From assembly GCA_020073365.1 (NCBI GenBank), contig JAIQFL010000047.1, positions 1 to 52,098 of the forward strand: 52,098 bases of DNA, given 5' to 3'. This document shows positions 24,602-33,681 of the stretch, piece after piece. How positions within the stretch are numbered: the stretch's first letter is position 1; the number at the start of each line of letters is the position of its first letter. The position numbers and the translations under genes were made by a program. Source of the stretch: Terriglobia bacterium. Lineage in GTDB: Bacteria > Acidobacteriota > Terriglobia > Bryobacterales > Bryobacteraceae. Under the pieces are notes generated by a model that worked only from the letters and a program-made list of their open reading frames with translations, made no database searches and was not told the DNA's origin.

Positions 24602-25212
24602 TGCTGGTGGCGGTTGGCGGGCATTCGCGGAATATCGGAAAGACATCCGTGGTGGCGGGGCTGATCCGCCGACTGCAGGACCGCAAGTGGACGGCCATCA
24701 AGATCACGCAATACGGGCACGGCGTGTGCGCCAATGAGGGCAAGGAATGCGGCTGTGAGGCGGAACCCGACCATCCATTCGCGCTCAGCGAAGAGTACGA
24801 GCCGAACCAGACGGATTCCGGGCGGTTTCTGGCGGCCGGCGCGGAACGGTCGTTCTGGCTGCGCACGCCGGCGGGGGAACTTTCGCGGGCGGCGGGCACC
24901 CTGCGGAAGATTCTAGATTCCACCGAGAATGTGATCGTGGAATCCAACAGCATCGTGGAACTGGTGCAGCCGGATGTCTTTCTCATGCTGCTGGATTTCT
25001 CCTGCTTGGATTTCAAAGCATCGAGCTTGCGTTTCATGGACCGGGCGGATGCCTTCGTGGTCATCGACCGGGGCATCAACGCGCCCATGTGGGAGGATAT
25101 TGCGCGAGGCCTGTGGGACCAGAAGCCGCAGTTCCTGGTGAAACCTCCGCGCTATGTGACGGTGGCAATCTCGAACTTCGTGAAGTCGAGGTCCTCGACT
25201 TCGGTTCGCTGA
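24601..25212 (+). CDS. P-loop GTPase/kinase-like protein (MobB-like fold)
   Basis: A 203-aa protein. The Walker A motif is GGHSRNIGKTSVVAGLIRRL (about residues 6-25). A Cys-rich segment follows (GVCANEGKECGCEAEPDH, about 41-58), which could hold a metal. Then come FLAAGAERSFWLR and a Walker B-like VFLMLLDFSCLDFK. The layout resembles MobB or similar small SIMIBI P-loop proteins, but no molybdenum cofactor gene is nearby. The start overlaps the lpxD stop (TGATG), so the two are translated together. Its function is unknown; a role in envelope synthesis is only a guess from position. Confidence 0.72.
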   Translation: MLVAVGGHSRNIGKTSVVAGLIRRLQDRKWTAIKITQYGHGVCANEGKECGCEAEPDHPFALSEEYEPNQTDSGRFLAAGAERSFWLRTPAGELSRAAGTLRKILDSTENVIVESNSIVELVQPDVFLMLLDFSCLDFKASSLRFMDRADAFVVIDRGINAPMWEDIARGLWDQKPQFLVKPPRYVTVAISNFVKSRSSTSVR

Positions 25213-25436
25213 GCGCGAAGGCGGCGCAACTCGGCCGCGGCTTCGTTCAGCGTGCGCGCGGCCACCTCCACCTGCCTTTCGATAGTGCGGAGGTGTTCGG
25301 GCACCTTGCCGGGCACGTCACCCAGCAGCAGGTTCAAGATAAAGACGGTGGTTTCGATGTTGCCGAGCGGCTGGCGCAGATCGTGAACACAGCCCATAAG
25401 TATGTCTTCAGCTTGGTGGCGGTTTGAGAGTTGCAT
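25152..25436 (-). CDS. small protein with a lone histidine-kinase dimerisation motif
   Basis: A 94-aa, helix-rich protein. VHDLRQPLGNIETTVFILNL (H18) matches the H-box of HisKA domains, and a second helix follows (RQVEVAARTLNEAAAELRRL). There is no ATPase domain, sensor domain or membrane segment, so it cannot phosphorylate itself. It could be an Hpt-like phosphotransfer or dimerisation partner, or a cut-down kinase. It overlaps the 3' end of the P-loop gene by 61 bases, tail to tail, and lies next to a GGDEF response regulator on the same strand. Confidence 0.6.
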   Translation of the reverse strand: MQLSNRHQAEDILMGCVHDLRQPLGNIETTVFILNLLLGDVPGKVPEHLRTIERQVEVAARTLNEAAAELRRLRAQRTEVEDLDFTKFEIATVT

Positions 25437-25757
25437 GTTTTTGGAGGCCCAGGGACTGCGTTAGTATATCGCACGTCAATTCGAATGGGAATCAGTTTTT
25501 TTTCCATAATTCTCAAATGCGGACCTGCGCTGTGAGATTCCGCCCCGCCGCACCAGCCGTGAGCTGACCTGAAGCGTGGGTGGCAAAAGAAAACGTAGTA
25601 TGAATGCCAATGAATTCGAATAAGAAAAACCGATTTGATCTCATAGGGCTGGCAGCTTCGGTACGCTGATTACGGTGGGTACCGAGGGGTGCGGGCTGGG
25701 ACACGCACTTCGCGCCTTCGCCCGTGCGCCGTGGTGCAGGTTACCCGACCTGCTGGT
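25437..25757. other. intergenic stretch, no gene seen
   Basis: About 320 bases of lower GC. It holds a T-rich tract near 25496, two aattcgaat words (about 25479 and 25612) and TATACT on the minus strand near 25465, which could be part of the promoter of the small H-box gene. No convincing coding frame was found. Confidence 0.5.
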
Positions 25758-26810
25758 TCAGTGATCGATAGCCATGGCCAGGCTCGGCAGATCGGGCACT
25801 TCGGTAGCAGGCGGATCCGGCTGCCGTGGGCAAGCCTCGACGCGGTTGCGTCCGCGGTCTTTTGCCAGATACAGGGCCAGGTCGGCTTCGCGGATGAGGG
25901 GATCGGTCTCGGAGACGGATGGGTGTGTACGGCAAGAGACGCCGATGCTGCAGGTAACCGCCACCGGGTGGGTTCCCGCCACGAAGGGGCCGGCGGCAAC
26001 AGCCTCGCGAATGCGCTCGGCCTGGACGTGAGCGGTATCGCCCTCGCAGCCAGGCAGCACGATGAGGAACTCTTCACCGCCGTACCGGCCGACGGCGTCA
26101 TAGCGGCGGACCGCCGACTTCATACGGCGCGCCGCTTCGCGGAGAACCGAATCGCCGGCCAGATGACCGTACGTATCATTGACCAGCTTGAAACGATCCA
26201 GGTCCACGATCAGTAGGGCCACTGGCTGGGATTCACGCCGGGCGCGGGACAGTTCGTTGTGCAGCGTTTCCAGGATGGAGGCGCGGTTGAGAAGGCCGGT
26301 GAGGCTATCGTGAGTGGCTTGTTCGCGAAGGGCCTCGCGGGCCTGGAGGAGTTGCTCCTGCAGGTCCAGAATCCGGCGGCCGGCCCGCAGGCGCACGCGC
26401 AGTTCGTGGGCGTTGAAAGGCTTGGTGAGGTAGTCATCGGCGCCAGCATCCATACCTTCCACCAGGTCTTGCGATTCCGTGCGGGCGGTCAACAGGAGGA
26501 TATAGATGTACGGCTCGCGGCCGGCGGCGCGCACGCGACGGCAAACCTCCACACCGTCCATTCCGGGCATCATCCAATCGAGAATTGCCAGCCGCGGCGT
26601 ATCCTCCGACTGCAGGGCTTGCCACGCTTGGGTACCGTCGCGCGCCATTACCACGTCATAGCCCCACTTGGTCAACATGGTGCGCAACATCGACTGAAAC
26701 ACCGGGTTGTCTTCGGCGGCGAGGATCTTCAACGGACGAACCGGGGGCGCGGGTTCGCTCCCGGACGAGGCGCCTGCCGGACCCGCCTCTGTGCTGGTAA
26801 CTGGGTACAC
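25758..26810 (-). CDS. PleD-like response regulator with GGDEF domain (diguanylate cyclase)
   Basis: A 350-aa cytoplasmic regulator. The receiver domain (about 28-145) has phosphoacceptor D78 in LAILDWMMPGMDG, T108 and K130. A helical linker leads to a GGDEF domain (about 165-325): HDSLTGLLNRASILETLHNE, DLDRFKLVNDTYGHLAGD, and the active-site motif GGEEF (244-248). An inhibitory I-site RxxD is present at R235-D238, five residues before the motif. It should make cyclic di-GMP when phosphorylated and be product-inhibited. No EAL domain. It is on the same strand as the small H-box protein. Confidence 0.9.
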   Translation of the reverse strand: MYPVTSTEAGPAGASSGSEPAPPVRPLKILAAEDNPVFQSMLRTMLTKWGYDVVMARDGTQAWQALQSEDTPRLAILDWMMPGMDGVEVCRRVRAAGREPYIYILLLTARTESQDLVEGMDAGADDYLTKPFNAHELRVRLRAGRRILDLQEQLLQAREALREQATHDSLTGLLNRASILETLHNELSRARRESQPVALLIVDLDRFKLVNDTYGHLAGDSVLREAARRMKSAVRRYDAVGRYGGEEFLIVLPGCEGDTAHVQAERIREAVAAGPFVAGTHPVAVTCSIGVSCRTHPSVSETDPLIREADLALYLAKDRGRNRVEACPRQPDPPATEVPDLPSLAMAIDH

Positions 26811-26873
26811 GTGTTCCTCCCCAGAGGTCTTATCGGCCAGGTGGCGCGGATTCTGTAGAGGCGTGGCGAGAAA

Positions 26874-28253
26874 CTACGGTTCCGGGAGGCGGCCGGTCCA
26901 GTCGCACCATGCCCACGCCAGGGCGGTCAACGAGCCGAAGGCGCCGGCTACCAGACCGATGGTCCGGGGACTGACGTACTGGGAGGCGATTCCCGCCGCG
27001 GCCATGGAGACGATCATGACCGACCAGCGAAGCGACTCCATGGTGGCGAAGACACGTCCGCGAAACTGGTCGGGGGTGTGGCGGAGGAGTTGGGAATTGT
27101 TGAGCACCGAGGTGACCGCCATGCCCACGCGCGAGAACATCATGCAAGCCAGCGCGGCGGTGTAAGACTCCACCTGGCTGAACAGCATGTAGGTGACGCC
27201 GTGAACGATGTACGAAATGGTGACGGCGCGTTTGTATCCGGAAAAGTCCACACGGCGGCCCACGATGTGGCCGGTGGCTCCGCCCAGCAGGAGTCCGATG
27301 CCGGCGAAGCCCCATATGGAGCCGATACCGGCGGCGCCCCGATGGAATACCTGCTCGCCGAACAGGGCGAAGAGAATCTGGGCTGCGCCGCCACCCAAGG
27401 CCCAGCCGACCGAGATCATGGCGATTCCCATCATGAGGGGGACGGATCGCATGTAGGAAAGGCCCTCGCGATATTCGTGCCAGGGGCCGAGCGCCGGGTG
27501 GGACAGGCGGCCCGGTTCGCGGGTCCGTTCCGGATTTCGCCTGTCATCCGGGCGAAGGTCGGCTTTCAGCCGATGACAGGCGGAAGCGTCTGTCCCACCA
27601 GGCTCCGCGCGGAATCCACCCGGAGTCGAGATCTGTCAGATGGACCAGGCGGAGAAGACGAAGGAAAGCGCATTGAGGATGAAGGCCCACCGATACCCGA
27701 ATTGGGCGGCGCTGTAACCGGCGAGCAAGGTGCCGGCGGTGAGCGTCGCCCAGCCGGTGGTTTGAGTGAGCGAGTTGGCGGTGTGGAGCTCGTCCGCGGT
27801 AGCGATGGTGGGGAGGATGGCGGCGCGGCCGCTGGTGAAGAAGGGCGAAGCGAACATCAGGGCGCCGCTCAGGAGGTAGAGCAGCCAGGGACGCGGCTGG
27901 TGGATGATGAGCACGAAAGCCAAGGCGAGTGCGGCGCGGACGAGATCGCTCGAGATCATGATGCGTTTGCGGTCGAAGCGGTCGAGGAGCACGCCCGCCA
28001 CGGGGCCTGCGAGCACGGCCGGGATAGCGCGCGAGAGCATGACGCCCGAGACGACCAGGCCGGAGCCGGACTTCTCCATGACGAGGGCGAAGACCGCGAT
28101 GTTGTTGAAGTAGTCGCCGATTTCGCTGACCACCTGCGCCATCCAGGTGTACCGGTAGTTGCGGTTCTGGCGGAGCAGGGCCAGCAGGGTGGTCACGGAG
28201 ATTTCATGATAGCGTGGGGCGCGAGGTGAGGCAGGCCGGGCGCCGGCTATCAT
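26874..28253 (-). pseudogene. MFS transporter with an in-frame TGA and an inserted palindromic element
   Basis: The N-terminal half (28253 to 27636) is a typical MFS: QVVSEIGDYFNNIAVFALVM, a RFDRKR loop, then helices to FVFSAWSI. A TGA follows at 27638-27636. The same frame then stays open through a palindromic element (27497-27599) into the C-terminal half, which resumes at WHEYREGLSYMRSVPLMMG and runs to 26874 with further membrane helices. So a single base change (TGG to TGA) would explain the break, and the repeat adds about 30 foreign residues to the central loop. The second half could start alone at 27452. Substrate unknown; probably inactive. Confidence 0.8.
27497..27599. repeat. nested palindromic element in the MFS gene
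   Basis: The outer arms are 27497-27509 (ggtgggacaggcg) and 27587-27599 (cgtctgtcccacc), 12 of 13 paired. The inner arms cgcctgtcatc (27538-27548) and gatgacaggcg (27572-27582) pair perfectly, with a small stem inside. On the minus strand it is translated without a stop (GTDASACHRLK and onward). It shares its outer word with the hpnH-hpnA spacer element. Confidence 0.85.
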
Positions 28254-28621
28254 GCTGTCACCACGTCGGTGGCGCCGTGGACATCGTCGGTGAGCGCGAG
28301 GTCCGCCCGATACGGGCACCGTCTTGTCGTGGAAATCGGCGGCCCCGTTGCAGGACGAACGGCCCTGTTCACGTCGGTGCTCACCGAAAGGTTTCGAGTC
28401 CTACGGGGGAGGCAGCCCAGTTTTGAGATTCGCCGACTTTCCCCCGGCTGGTCCTTGAACTTGCCGATTCGATGGCTCACGACACTCCAGAGCGGACTCG
28501 AACTCTCAAGGGTAGCCAAGTGCGCCGTCGGAGGCCCTGGAGGGGACTCTGCACGGCGAATAGGAGAGCGTACTGTTAGTACACCGTGCCCTTCTGCCAT
28601 CGGGAAAACCTGGTACTCCAG
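28254..28621. other. spacer between the MFS gene and the IS66-type element
   Basis: No gene recognised on either strand. A weak hairpin (gcacggcg ... caccgtgc) lies near 28551-28588 just before the left end of the IS66-type element. Confidence 0.45.
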
Positions 28622-28762
28622 CGTGAACTTTCGGTAAGCGTGCGGAGATTGTAAATTCTTGCTTCAGGAGCGATCAGTGGTGGCCTGTGAGCGCACATGC
28701 GGTGCGGCATTCGTCGGGAGCCGGTCTCCGGCCATGTTGTTTTGTGAGGCAGGATGGGAGTC

Positions 28763-29443
28763 TTATCCCGAAGCCGCACGGGTAGCAGTTTGCGCCAAGT
28801 TGTCGCGATAGTTCCAGGGCATCCAAGCCGCCGGATTCTGCTTCATATCTTCGGCGCGTCGCTGGAGTTCGGTCAGGTAGTCGAACGGGTTGACGCCGTT
28901 CAGCTCGCAGGTGTGAATCAAGCTCATGAACAGGTCGCCCATCGCTGCTCCCTTCTGGGTCTTGTAAACCAGAGAGTTCTTGCGATGCCGAATGGCTTTC
29001 TTCAGCGCCCGTTCCACAATGTTGTTGTCGAGAGGTGCTCCCGCCTTCCGCAGAAACAGCGTCAGTTTCTCCCAGTCCTTGAGCAGATACGTGATCGCCT
29101 TACCCAGACCCGAATTCGGTTCCACCTTTCGTTCCTGGAACTGAGCGTCGAGCCAGCTATGCAGCTTTTCCATTACCGGCCCGCTATGCTCCTGGTGAAA
29201 ACGCAGTCGCTCCTCCGGGGACATCCCCCGCGCCTGGTCATCATAACGATAGACCTCGCCCAGAGTTTCCCCCCGCTGCCCGCCTCTGGAGTTTTCCTTC
29301 GACTGGAGGCCCGTCTGCTCCAGCACCTTGGCGGTCTTCTCCGTGCTCGCCGGACACAGCAATTGGCGCAACGCCGCCAACGTGGTTTCCTGCTGGCTCA
29401 CCAGTTCCGTCACATGTCCCAGAGTCTGGATGGCGGCTCTCAA
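28763..29443 (-). pseudogene. tnpC: IS66 transposase (tnpC) remnant
   Basis: The last 170 or so residues match the end of IS66 DDE transposases: MSPEERLRFHQEHSGPVMEK, AITYLLKDWEKLTLFL, LDNNIVERALKKAIRHRKN, LFMSLIHTCELNGVNPFDYL. Upstream in the same frame a short N-terminal IS66 piece is found (TELVSQQETTLAALRQLL, then STEKTAKVLEQTG), directly joined to the C-terminal part. The zinc finger and most of the catalytic core are deleted. The frame is continuous with a DUF4338 fragment, forming a chimeric open frame to 29746. Confidence 0.75.
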
Positions 29444-29939
29444 CGAACTCCATACCTTGCAGGCAACCGGTCTCCCCTGTGCCCAGATCAGATACTTCAG
29501 GTGCTCACCCACCGGTTGCTCGTAGCCCAGATAGTGATGCTCTTCCATCAGGCTTTGGAAAAGGGGTTCATCGGCCGTTCGCCGCACGAGTTGAATGTCG
29601 ATCGGCCGCAACTCGTTCAGCGGCATAACCGTAGGTGTGGTGTCGATCAGGAAGGCTTGCGGTCGTGACCGTTCTCTGCGGGATTGTCCCCGGATGTGGC
29701 AAAGGGGTGCCCTCTGGGCCGGGCGGCAACTGGATCTGACCGGCACGCTCCAGCATCAGCAGCAGGCCACGGCAAACCACGTCACGCAACACCCCGTTGG
29801 GCTGTTTCCAGCTCAGGGCTTCGCACAACTGACGTGACAGTTTCCAGCGGCTGCTCGTCGGATGTGCCGCAATGAACTCCCGCAGGAACACCTGCACGCC
29901 GTCGATCTCCTGTCCGCGGTAGCGCCACGTTTCCGCCAT
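29444..29939 (-). pseudogene. DruA-like (DUF4338) gene fragment
   Basis: The first part starts MAETWRYRGQEIDGVQVFLR and has RWKLSRQLCEALSWKQPNGV and RDVVCRGLLLMLERAGQIQL, the N-terminal domain of DUF4338 proteins. After a frameshift near 29650 it continues with FLIDTTPTVMPLNEL, LVRRTADEPLFQSLMEEHHY and LGYEQPVGEHLKYLIW, ending at VACKVWSS. The rest of the domain is replaced by IS66 tnpC sequence. DUF4338 is the domain of DruA in Druantia anti-phage systems and is also common beside transposons; here it is clearly broken. Confidence 0.7.
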
Positions 29940-29998
29940 ACCCGCAGCATGCCAGAAATTTCAGCAGAACGTAAGGCCTTTGCTGTGTTTTGAGTTAA

Positions 29999-30173
29999 TT
30001 AACTGACCTCACGCCACACCGGCGCAGCTTCCGTGTCCGGGTTGCCAGCGGCCAGCAGCATCTGTGCCTGGTGCGCCTGCGGTGCCTGCGACGGGGAGGA
30101 TCCGCTCGGCCACCTGACAAACCGTCCTTGCGATAAGCGCTCCTGCGCCAACCAAGAATCCTTGGCCGTCATA
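29999..30173 (-). pseudogene. tnpB: 3' part of IS66 tnpB, separated by the RIT element
   Basis: Reading minus from 30173, TATGACGGCCAAGGATTC encodes YDGQGF, the conserved centre of IS66 TnpB. After one extra T the frame continues WLAQERLSQGRF, RWPSGSSPSQAP, AHQAQMLLAAGNPDTEAAP and ends at TAA (29999). This is the missing half of the tnpB fragment at 33709-33888. The single-base insertion shows that it had also decayed. Confidence 0.8.
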
Positions 30174-30196
30174 AAATGTTGAGCTCAACATTTTAC

Positions 30197-30226
30197 GACT
30201 TATGTTGAGTGCTCAGTAATGTGGAG
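30197..30226 (+). repeat. left outer inverted repeat of the RIT element
   Basis: It begins gacttatgttgagtgctcag and pairs with 33682-33711 over 30 positions with one mismatch. The word atgttgag recurs in the adjacent palindrome at 30170-30195, so it may be a recombinase-binding motif. Confidence 0.9.
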
Positions 30227-30360
30227 TTCGCGCATCTGAAACCTGCTATTCACATCCAGAAGAAGAATTCACTGCACATTAATCAGGTAGTAGCATAGGG
30301 CGGGTAATATCAGAGCCGATACCAGAAGGATCGGTGTCGATCTCAACCAAGGAGGCTCTG

Positions 30361-31611
30361 ATGATTGCCCAGATTTTCCCCCAAGACTTCCCGCGCTTTC
30401 TTGCCTTGCCAGTGCTGGGGACGTTGATGGATCGCTATGCCGGCTGGCTGCATGAACAGCAGTACACGTGGCGGTCAACCCGGTATGAGTTGCGGATGGC
30501 CGCTCGCGTTGCCGATTACTTGAAGCGGCGAGCGGTTCGCGAGATTGAGGAACTCAGCGAGCAGCACCTGGACGCGTGCCATCGCTGGTTTCGACAGAAG
30601 TTCCCCGAAGAAGCCGGCGGCGTTCTCGTACTCGCGCGCTTTCTTCATGAAAGTGGCTATATCGAGACGTCATCGCCTCCACCCTCTCCCAGTCGCGCGG
30701 AGATTCACGTGAATGCCTTCTTGGCTCATCTCCGGGAAGTTCGCGGATACGCTCCTTCCACGATTCGCCGTCAAGGGCAGATCGCCGCCGAGTTCTTGAC
30801 ATGGTTGCGGTTTGCGGACGTGCCGGATAGGCTCTCCTCGCTGACGACCAACGATCTGGAAGGATTCTTCCGGCACCTGAGCAAGCGGATGGGCCGCGTC
30901 GGCCTGCAAAAGCCCATTGCCATCCTCCGGAACCTTCTCCGCTTCTTGGCCGCCGACGGTTCAGTTCCGATTGGGCTGGACACAACGATTGAGAGGCCAC
31001 GAGTCTATCGCCAGGAGCAACTCCCGCGATCGCTACCCTGGTCCACCGTTCAAGCGTTTCTCGGTTCCATCAACCGGGATTCGGCAATCGGCAAGCGTGA
31101 CTACGCCATGTTCTCGCTGATGACAACGTACGGCATGCGCGCCTGCGACGTCGTCGCGCTCACGCTCGACGACATAAAGTGGCGAGCCGGGCACATTCTC
31201 ATCCGGCAGAGCAAGACTGGTAACCCGCTGGAGCTTCCCTTGACCGACGAGGTCGGCTCCGCGATTCAGGATTATCTGAGAAAGGTCCCGCGCTATGGCC
31301 TCCACCGGCAGGTTTTCCTCCGCCTCAAGGCTCCTGGCGGCCCTCTGAAAACGACTGCAGTAATCGAAGCTTTCCAGGCATGGACGGCCCGAAGTGGTCT
31401 GGAGATTTCCTTCAAAGGGGTCCATTGCATTCGCCACTCCTATGCTCTCCACTTACTCCGGCAGGGCGTTCCGCTGAAAACCATCGGCGACGTTTTGGGC
31501 CATCGATCACCGGAGAGCACTGCGGTATACCTGCGTCTCGCCACCGAAGACCTGCGCACAGTGGCGCTGCCCGTGCCGGCTCCCCTATATGTGCACCAGG
31601 AGGAACGATGA
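30361..31611 (+). CDS. ritA: RIT tyrosine recombinase A
   Basis: A 416-aa site-specific recombinase. The ATG at 30361 has AAGGAGG (30350-30356) at ideal distance, so it is preferred to an upstream GTG at 30334. The C-terminal catalytic domain has R260 (TTYGMRACDVVAL), K285 (RQSKTGNPLELPL), H355/R358 (HCIRHSYALHLL), H381 (LGHRSPE) and Y390 (STAVYLRL). The N-terminal half is two helical SAM-like core-binding regions. Its stop overlaps ritB (ATGA). The three proteins are thought to act together in moving the element. Confidence 0.9.
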   Translation: MIAQIFPQDFPRFLALPVLGTLMDRYAGWLHEQQYTWRSTRYELRMAARVADYLKRRAVREIEELSEQHLDACHRWFRQKFPEEAGGVLVLARFLHESGYIETSSPPPSPSRAEIHVNAFLAHLREVRGYAPSTIRRQGQIAAEFLTWLRFADVPDRLSSLTTNDLEGFFRHLSKRMGRVGLQKPIAILRNLLRFLAADGSVPIGLDTTIERPRVYRQEQLPRSLPWSTVQAFLGSINRDSAIGKRDYAMFSLMTTYGMRACDVVALTLDDIKWRAGHILIRQSKTGNPLELPLTDEVGSAIQDYLRKVPRYGLHRQVFLRLKAPGGPLKTTAVIEAFQAWTARSGLEISFKGVHCIRHSYALHLLRQGVPLKTIGDVLGHRSPESTAVYLRLATEDLRTVALPVPAPLYVHQEER

Positions 31612-32612
31612 TCGCCAAGAGTGCTTTTCGATCAACGCTTGCCGGGGACCTTCTGCGGTACATCGCTCTCAAGCAAACATTGGGACGCTGCTTCGCCAGG
31701 ACCTCAATCATTTTGCTCAGGCTGGACCAGTTTCTGTGCGGTCCTGGCATGCCGTCTACCGATCTGACGCGGGAGACCTTTCAGCAGTGGAGTCAGAGCC
31801 TGGAGCCGCTCTCGGCGACCACCAGGCTGGCTCGCATGCAGACTGTCAGAAACTTCTGCATCTATCGCCGGCGGATAGTTCCAGACTGTTTCGTTCCTGA
31901 TCCAACCCAATTTCCGAAAGCGTGCCCTGTCATCCGGCCGCATATCTTCTCCGAGACCGAAGTGGCCAGACTTCTGGGTCACTGCGATGTAGTGCCGGAA
32001 GATCCCGCGCGATCTCCATTGCGGTGGGCGTGTATGCGGTTGGCCATTGTCCTCCTCTACACGGCGGGCCTTCGCCGTGGAGAGTTCATCCGGCTCAAGC
32101 TACGGGACTACGATCCGTACGCTAAAACGTTGCTGATCCAGACGTCCAAGTTTCATAAATCGCGGCTGCTGCCCTTGCCCGACGATGTCGCGAAGGAAGT
32201 CGAGAGATTCCTCAAAGCCCGTCGGGCGGCTTATCCATCCGCTCTCGATACCGAACCTTTGATTCGAAGTCCATACGGACCAGGACGCAGTTACACCGGG
32301 GAACGCCTGTATGCGAACCTGCGCATTCTGTTCGCCCGCGCCGACATCAAGACGGCCGACGGACGGTTGCCAAGAGTTCATGATTTTCGGCACAGTTGCG
32401 CTGTAAACGCACTGATCCGTTGGTATCGCGCCGGTGTGGATGTTGAAGCCAGACTGCCGTTGCTGGCGACCTGGCTGGGGCACGTCTCGATCCTGTCCAC
32501 CTATCATTACCTCCATTTCGTCGAAGACCTCCGGTTGGCCGCCAACAGCCGCTTCATGGATTCATATGGCGGCACCATCGTTCCGGCTCGGCAGAAGGGG
32601 GGCGATGATTAA
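31608..32612 (+). CDS. ritB: RIT tyrosine recombinase B
   Basis: A 334-aa recombinase starting with ATG after an AGGAGG ribosome site inside the end of ritA. Catalytic residues are R156 (YTAGLRRGEFIRL), the lysine in TSKFHKSRLLPLP, H258/R261 (HDFRHSCAVNAL), H292 (LGHVSILST) and Y301 (YHYLHF). Its stop overlaps ritC by one base (TAATG), so all three genes are coupled. Confidence 0.9.
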   Translation: MIAKSAFRSTLAGDLLRYIALKQTLGRCFARTSIILLRLDQFLCGPGMPSTDLTRETFQQWSQSLEPLSATTRLARMQTVRNFCIYRRRIVPDCFVPDPTQFPKACPVIRPHIFSETEVARLLGHCDVVPEDPARSPLRWACMRLAIVLLYTAGLRRGEFIRLKLRDYDPYAKTLLIQTSKFHKSRLLPLPDDVAKEVERFLKARRAAYPSALDTEPLIRSPYGPGRSYTGERLYANLRILFARADIKTADGRLPRVHDFRHSCAVNALIRWYRAGVDVEARLPLLATWLGHVSILSTYHYLHFVEDLRLAANSRFMDSYGGTIVPARQKGGDD

Positions 32613-33622
32613 TGCAGCCTCCTCCAAACCGACTCGCTTCCTCATTGCGGGATTATTTTTCCAATCATCTTCCGTGCCTCCGAGGAATGAGTTCCCATAC
32701 CATTCACAGCTATCGCGACACCGTGGTTCTTCTGCTTCGGTTCATTGCATCGATTCGAAAGGTTGAAGTCTGCGACCTGGATCTCGCTGACCTTCAACCG
32801 GATCGGATTCTCGCGTTTCTTGCTCACCTGGAGAAAGATCGCGGGAATTCAGCGACGACTCGAAATGTCCGGCTCGCCGCGATCCATGCATTCTTTCGCT
32901 ACGTAGGCGCCCAGCATCCCGATCACCTCGAACAAGCCCAGCGTGTTCTGGGCGTTCCTTTCAAACGCACTGACCAGCGAGTAATCGAATACCTCGATCG
33001 CACAGAGATCGAAACCGTCCTCGCCGGGATTGATCGCAAAACCGCGGATGGTCGCCGGGATTATGCTTTGCTGGCAACCATGTTCAACACGGGAGCGCGC
33101 GTGCAAGAGGTGATCGATCTCCGCGCGAACGATCTGCAACTGACACGGCCGTATCAACTCCGTCTATTCGGCAAAGGCCGTAAAGAACGATACTGCCCGC
33201 TATGGCCGCAGACCGCTCAGGTGTTGATGGCTATGTGTGACGAACGGAGCATCGATCTTCGTTCAGACGCGAGAGTGTTTCTAAACCACCGGGGCACGCG
33301 CTTGACGCGCTTCGGCGTTCGCTACATTCTGGCCAAACACATAGATCGCGCAAGGCCCGCCGTCGCGAGCCTGGCGCGGAAGCGTCTGCATCCGCACAGC
33401 ATGCGTCACAGTACCGCGGTGGCCCTGTTGAAGTCCGGCGTGGACCTGTCCACCATTAGCCAGTGGCTTGGACACGCCAGCCCAACGACCACCAGCCGAT
33501 ATGCCACTCTCGATCTCGACATGAAGCGCGACGCGATCAATCGTGTGAAACCTATCGCGGCTTCCCGCAAGACTGCCTGGCGGACCAGCGAGACCGTTTT
33601 GCAATGGCTGGAGAACCTCTGA
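32612..33622 (+). CDS. ritC: RIT tyrosine recombinase C
   Basis: A 336-aa XerD-like recombinase. Catalytic residues are R163 (FNTGARVQEVIDL), K188 (FGKGRKERYCPLW), H262/R265 (HSMRHSTAVALL), H288 (LGHASPTTT) and Y297 (SRYATLDL). The N-terminal core-binding domain reads LPCLRGMSSHTIHSYRDTVV and onward. It ends one base before the inner inverted repeat of the element at 33623. Confidence 0.9.
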   Translation: MQPPPNRLASSLRDYFSNHLPCLRGMSSHTIHSYRDTVVLLLRFIASIRKVEVCDLDLADLQPDRILAFLAHLEKDRGNSATTRNVRLAAIHAFFRYVGAQHPDHLEQAQRVLGVPFKRTDQRVIEYLDRTEIETVLAGIDRKTADGRRDYALLATMFNTGARVQEVIDLRANDLQLTRPYQLRLFGKGRKERYCPLWPQTAQVLMAMCDERSIDLRSDARVFLNHRGTRLTRFGVRYILAKHIDRARPAVASLARKRLHPHSMRHSTAVALLKSGVDLSTISQWLGHASPTTTSRYATLDLDMKRDAINRVKPIAASRKTAWRTSETVLQWLENL

Positions 33623-33681
33623 ATTAATGTGCAGTCGATCCCTCGCAAAACCCACTACCAGAACGGCAATGCGCGGGCCGG

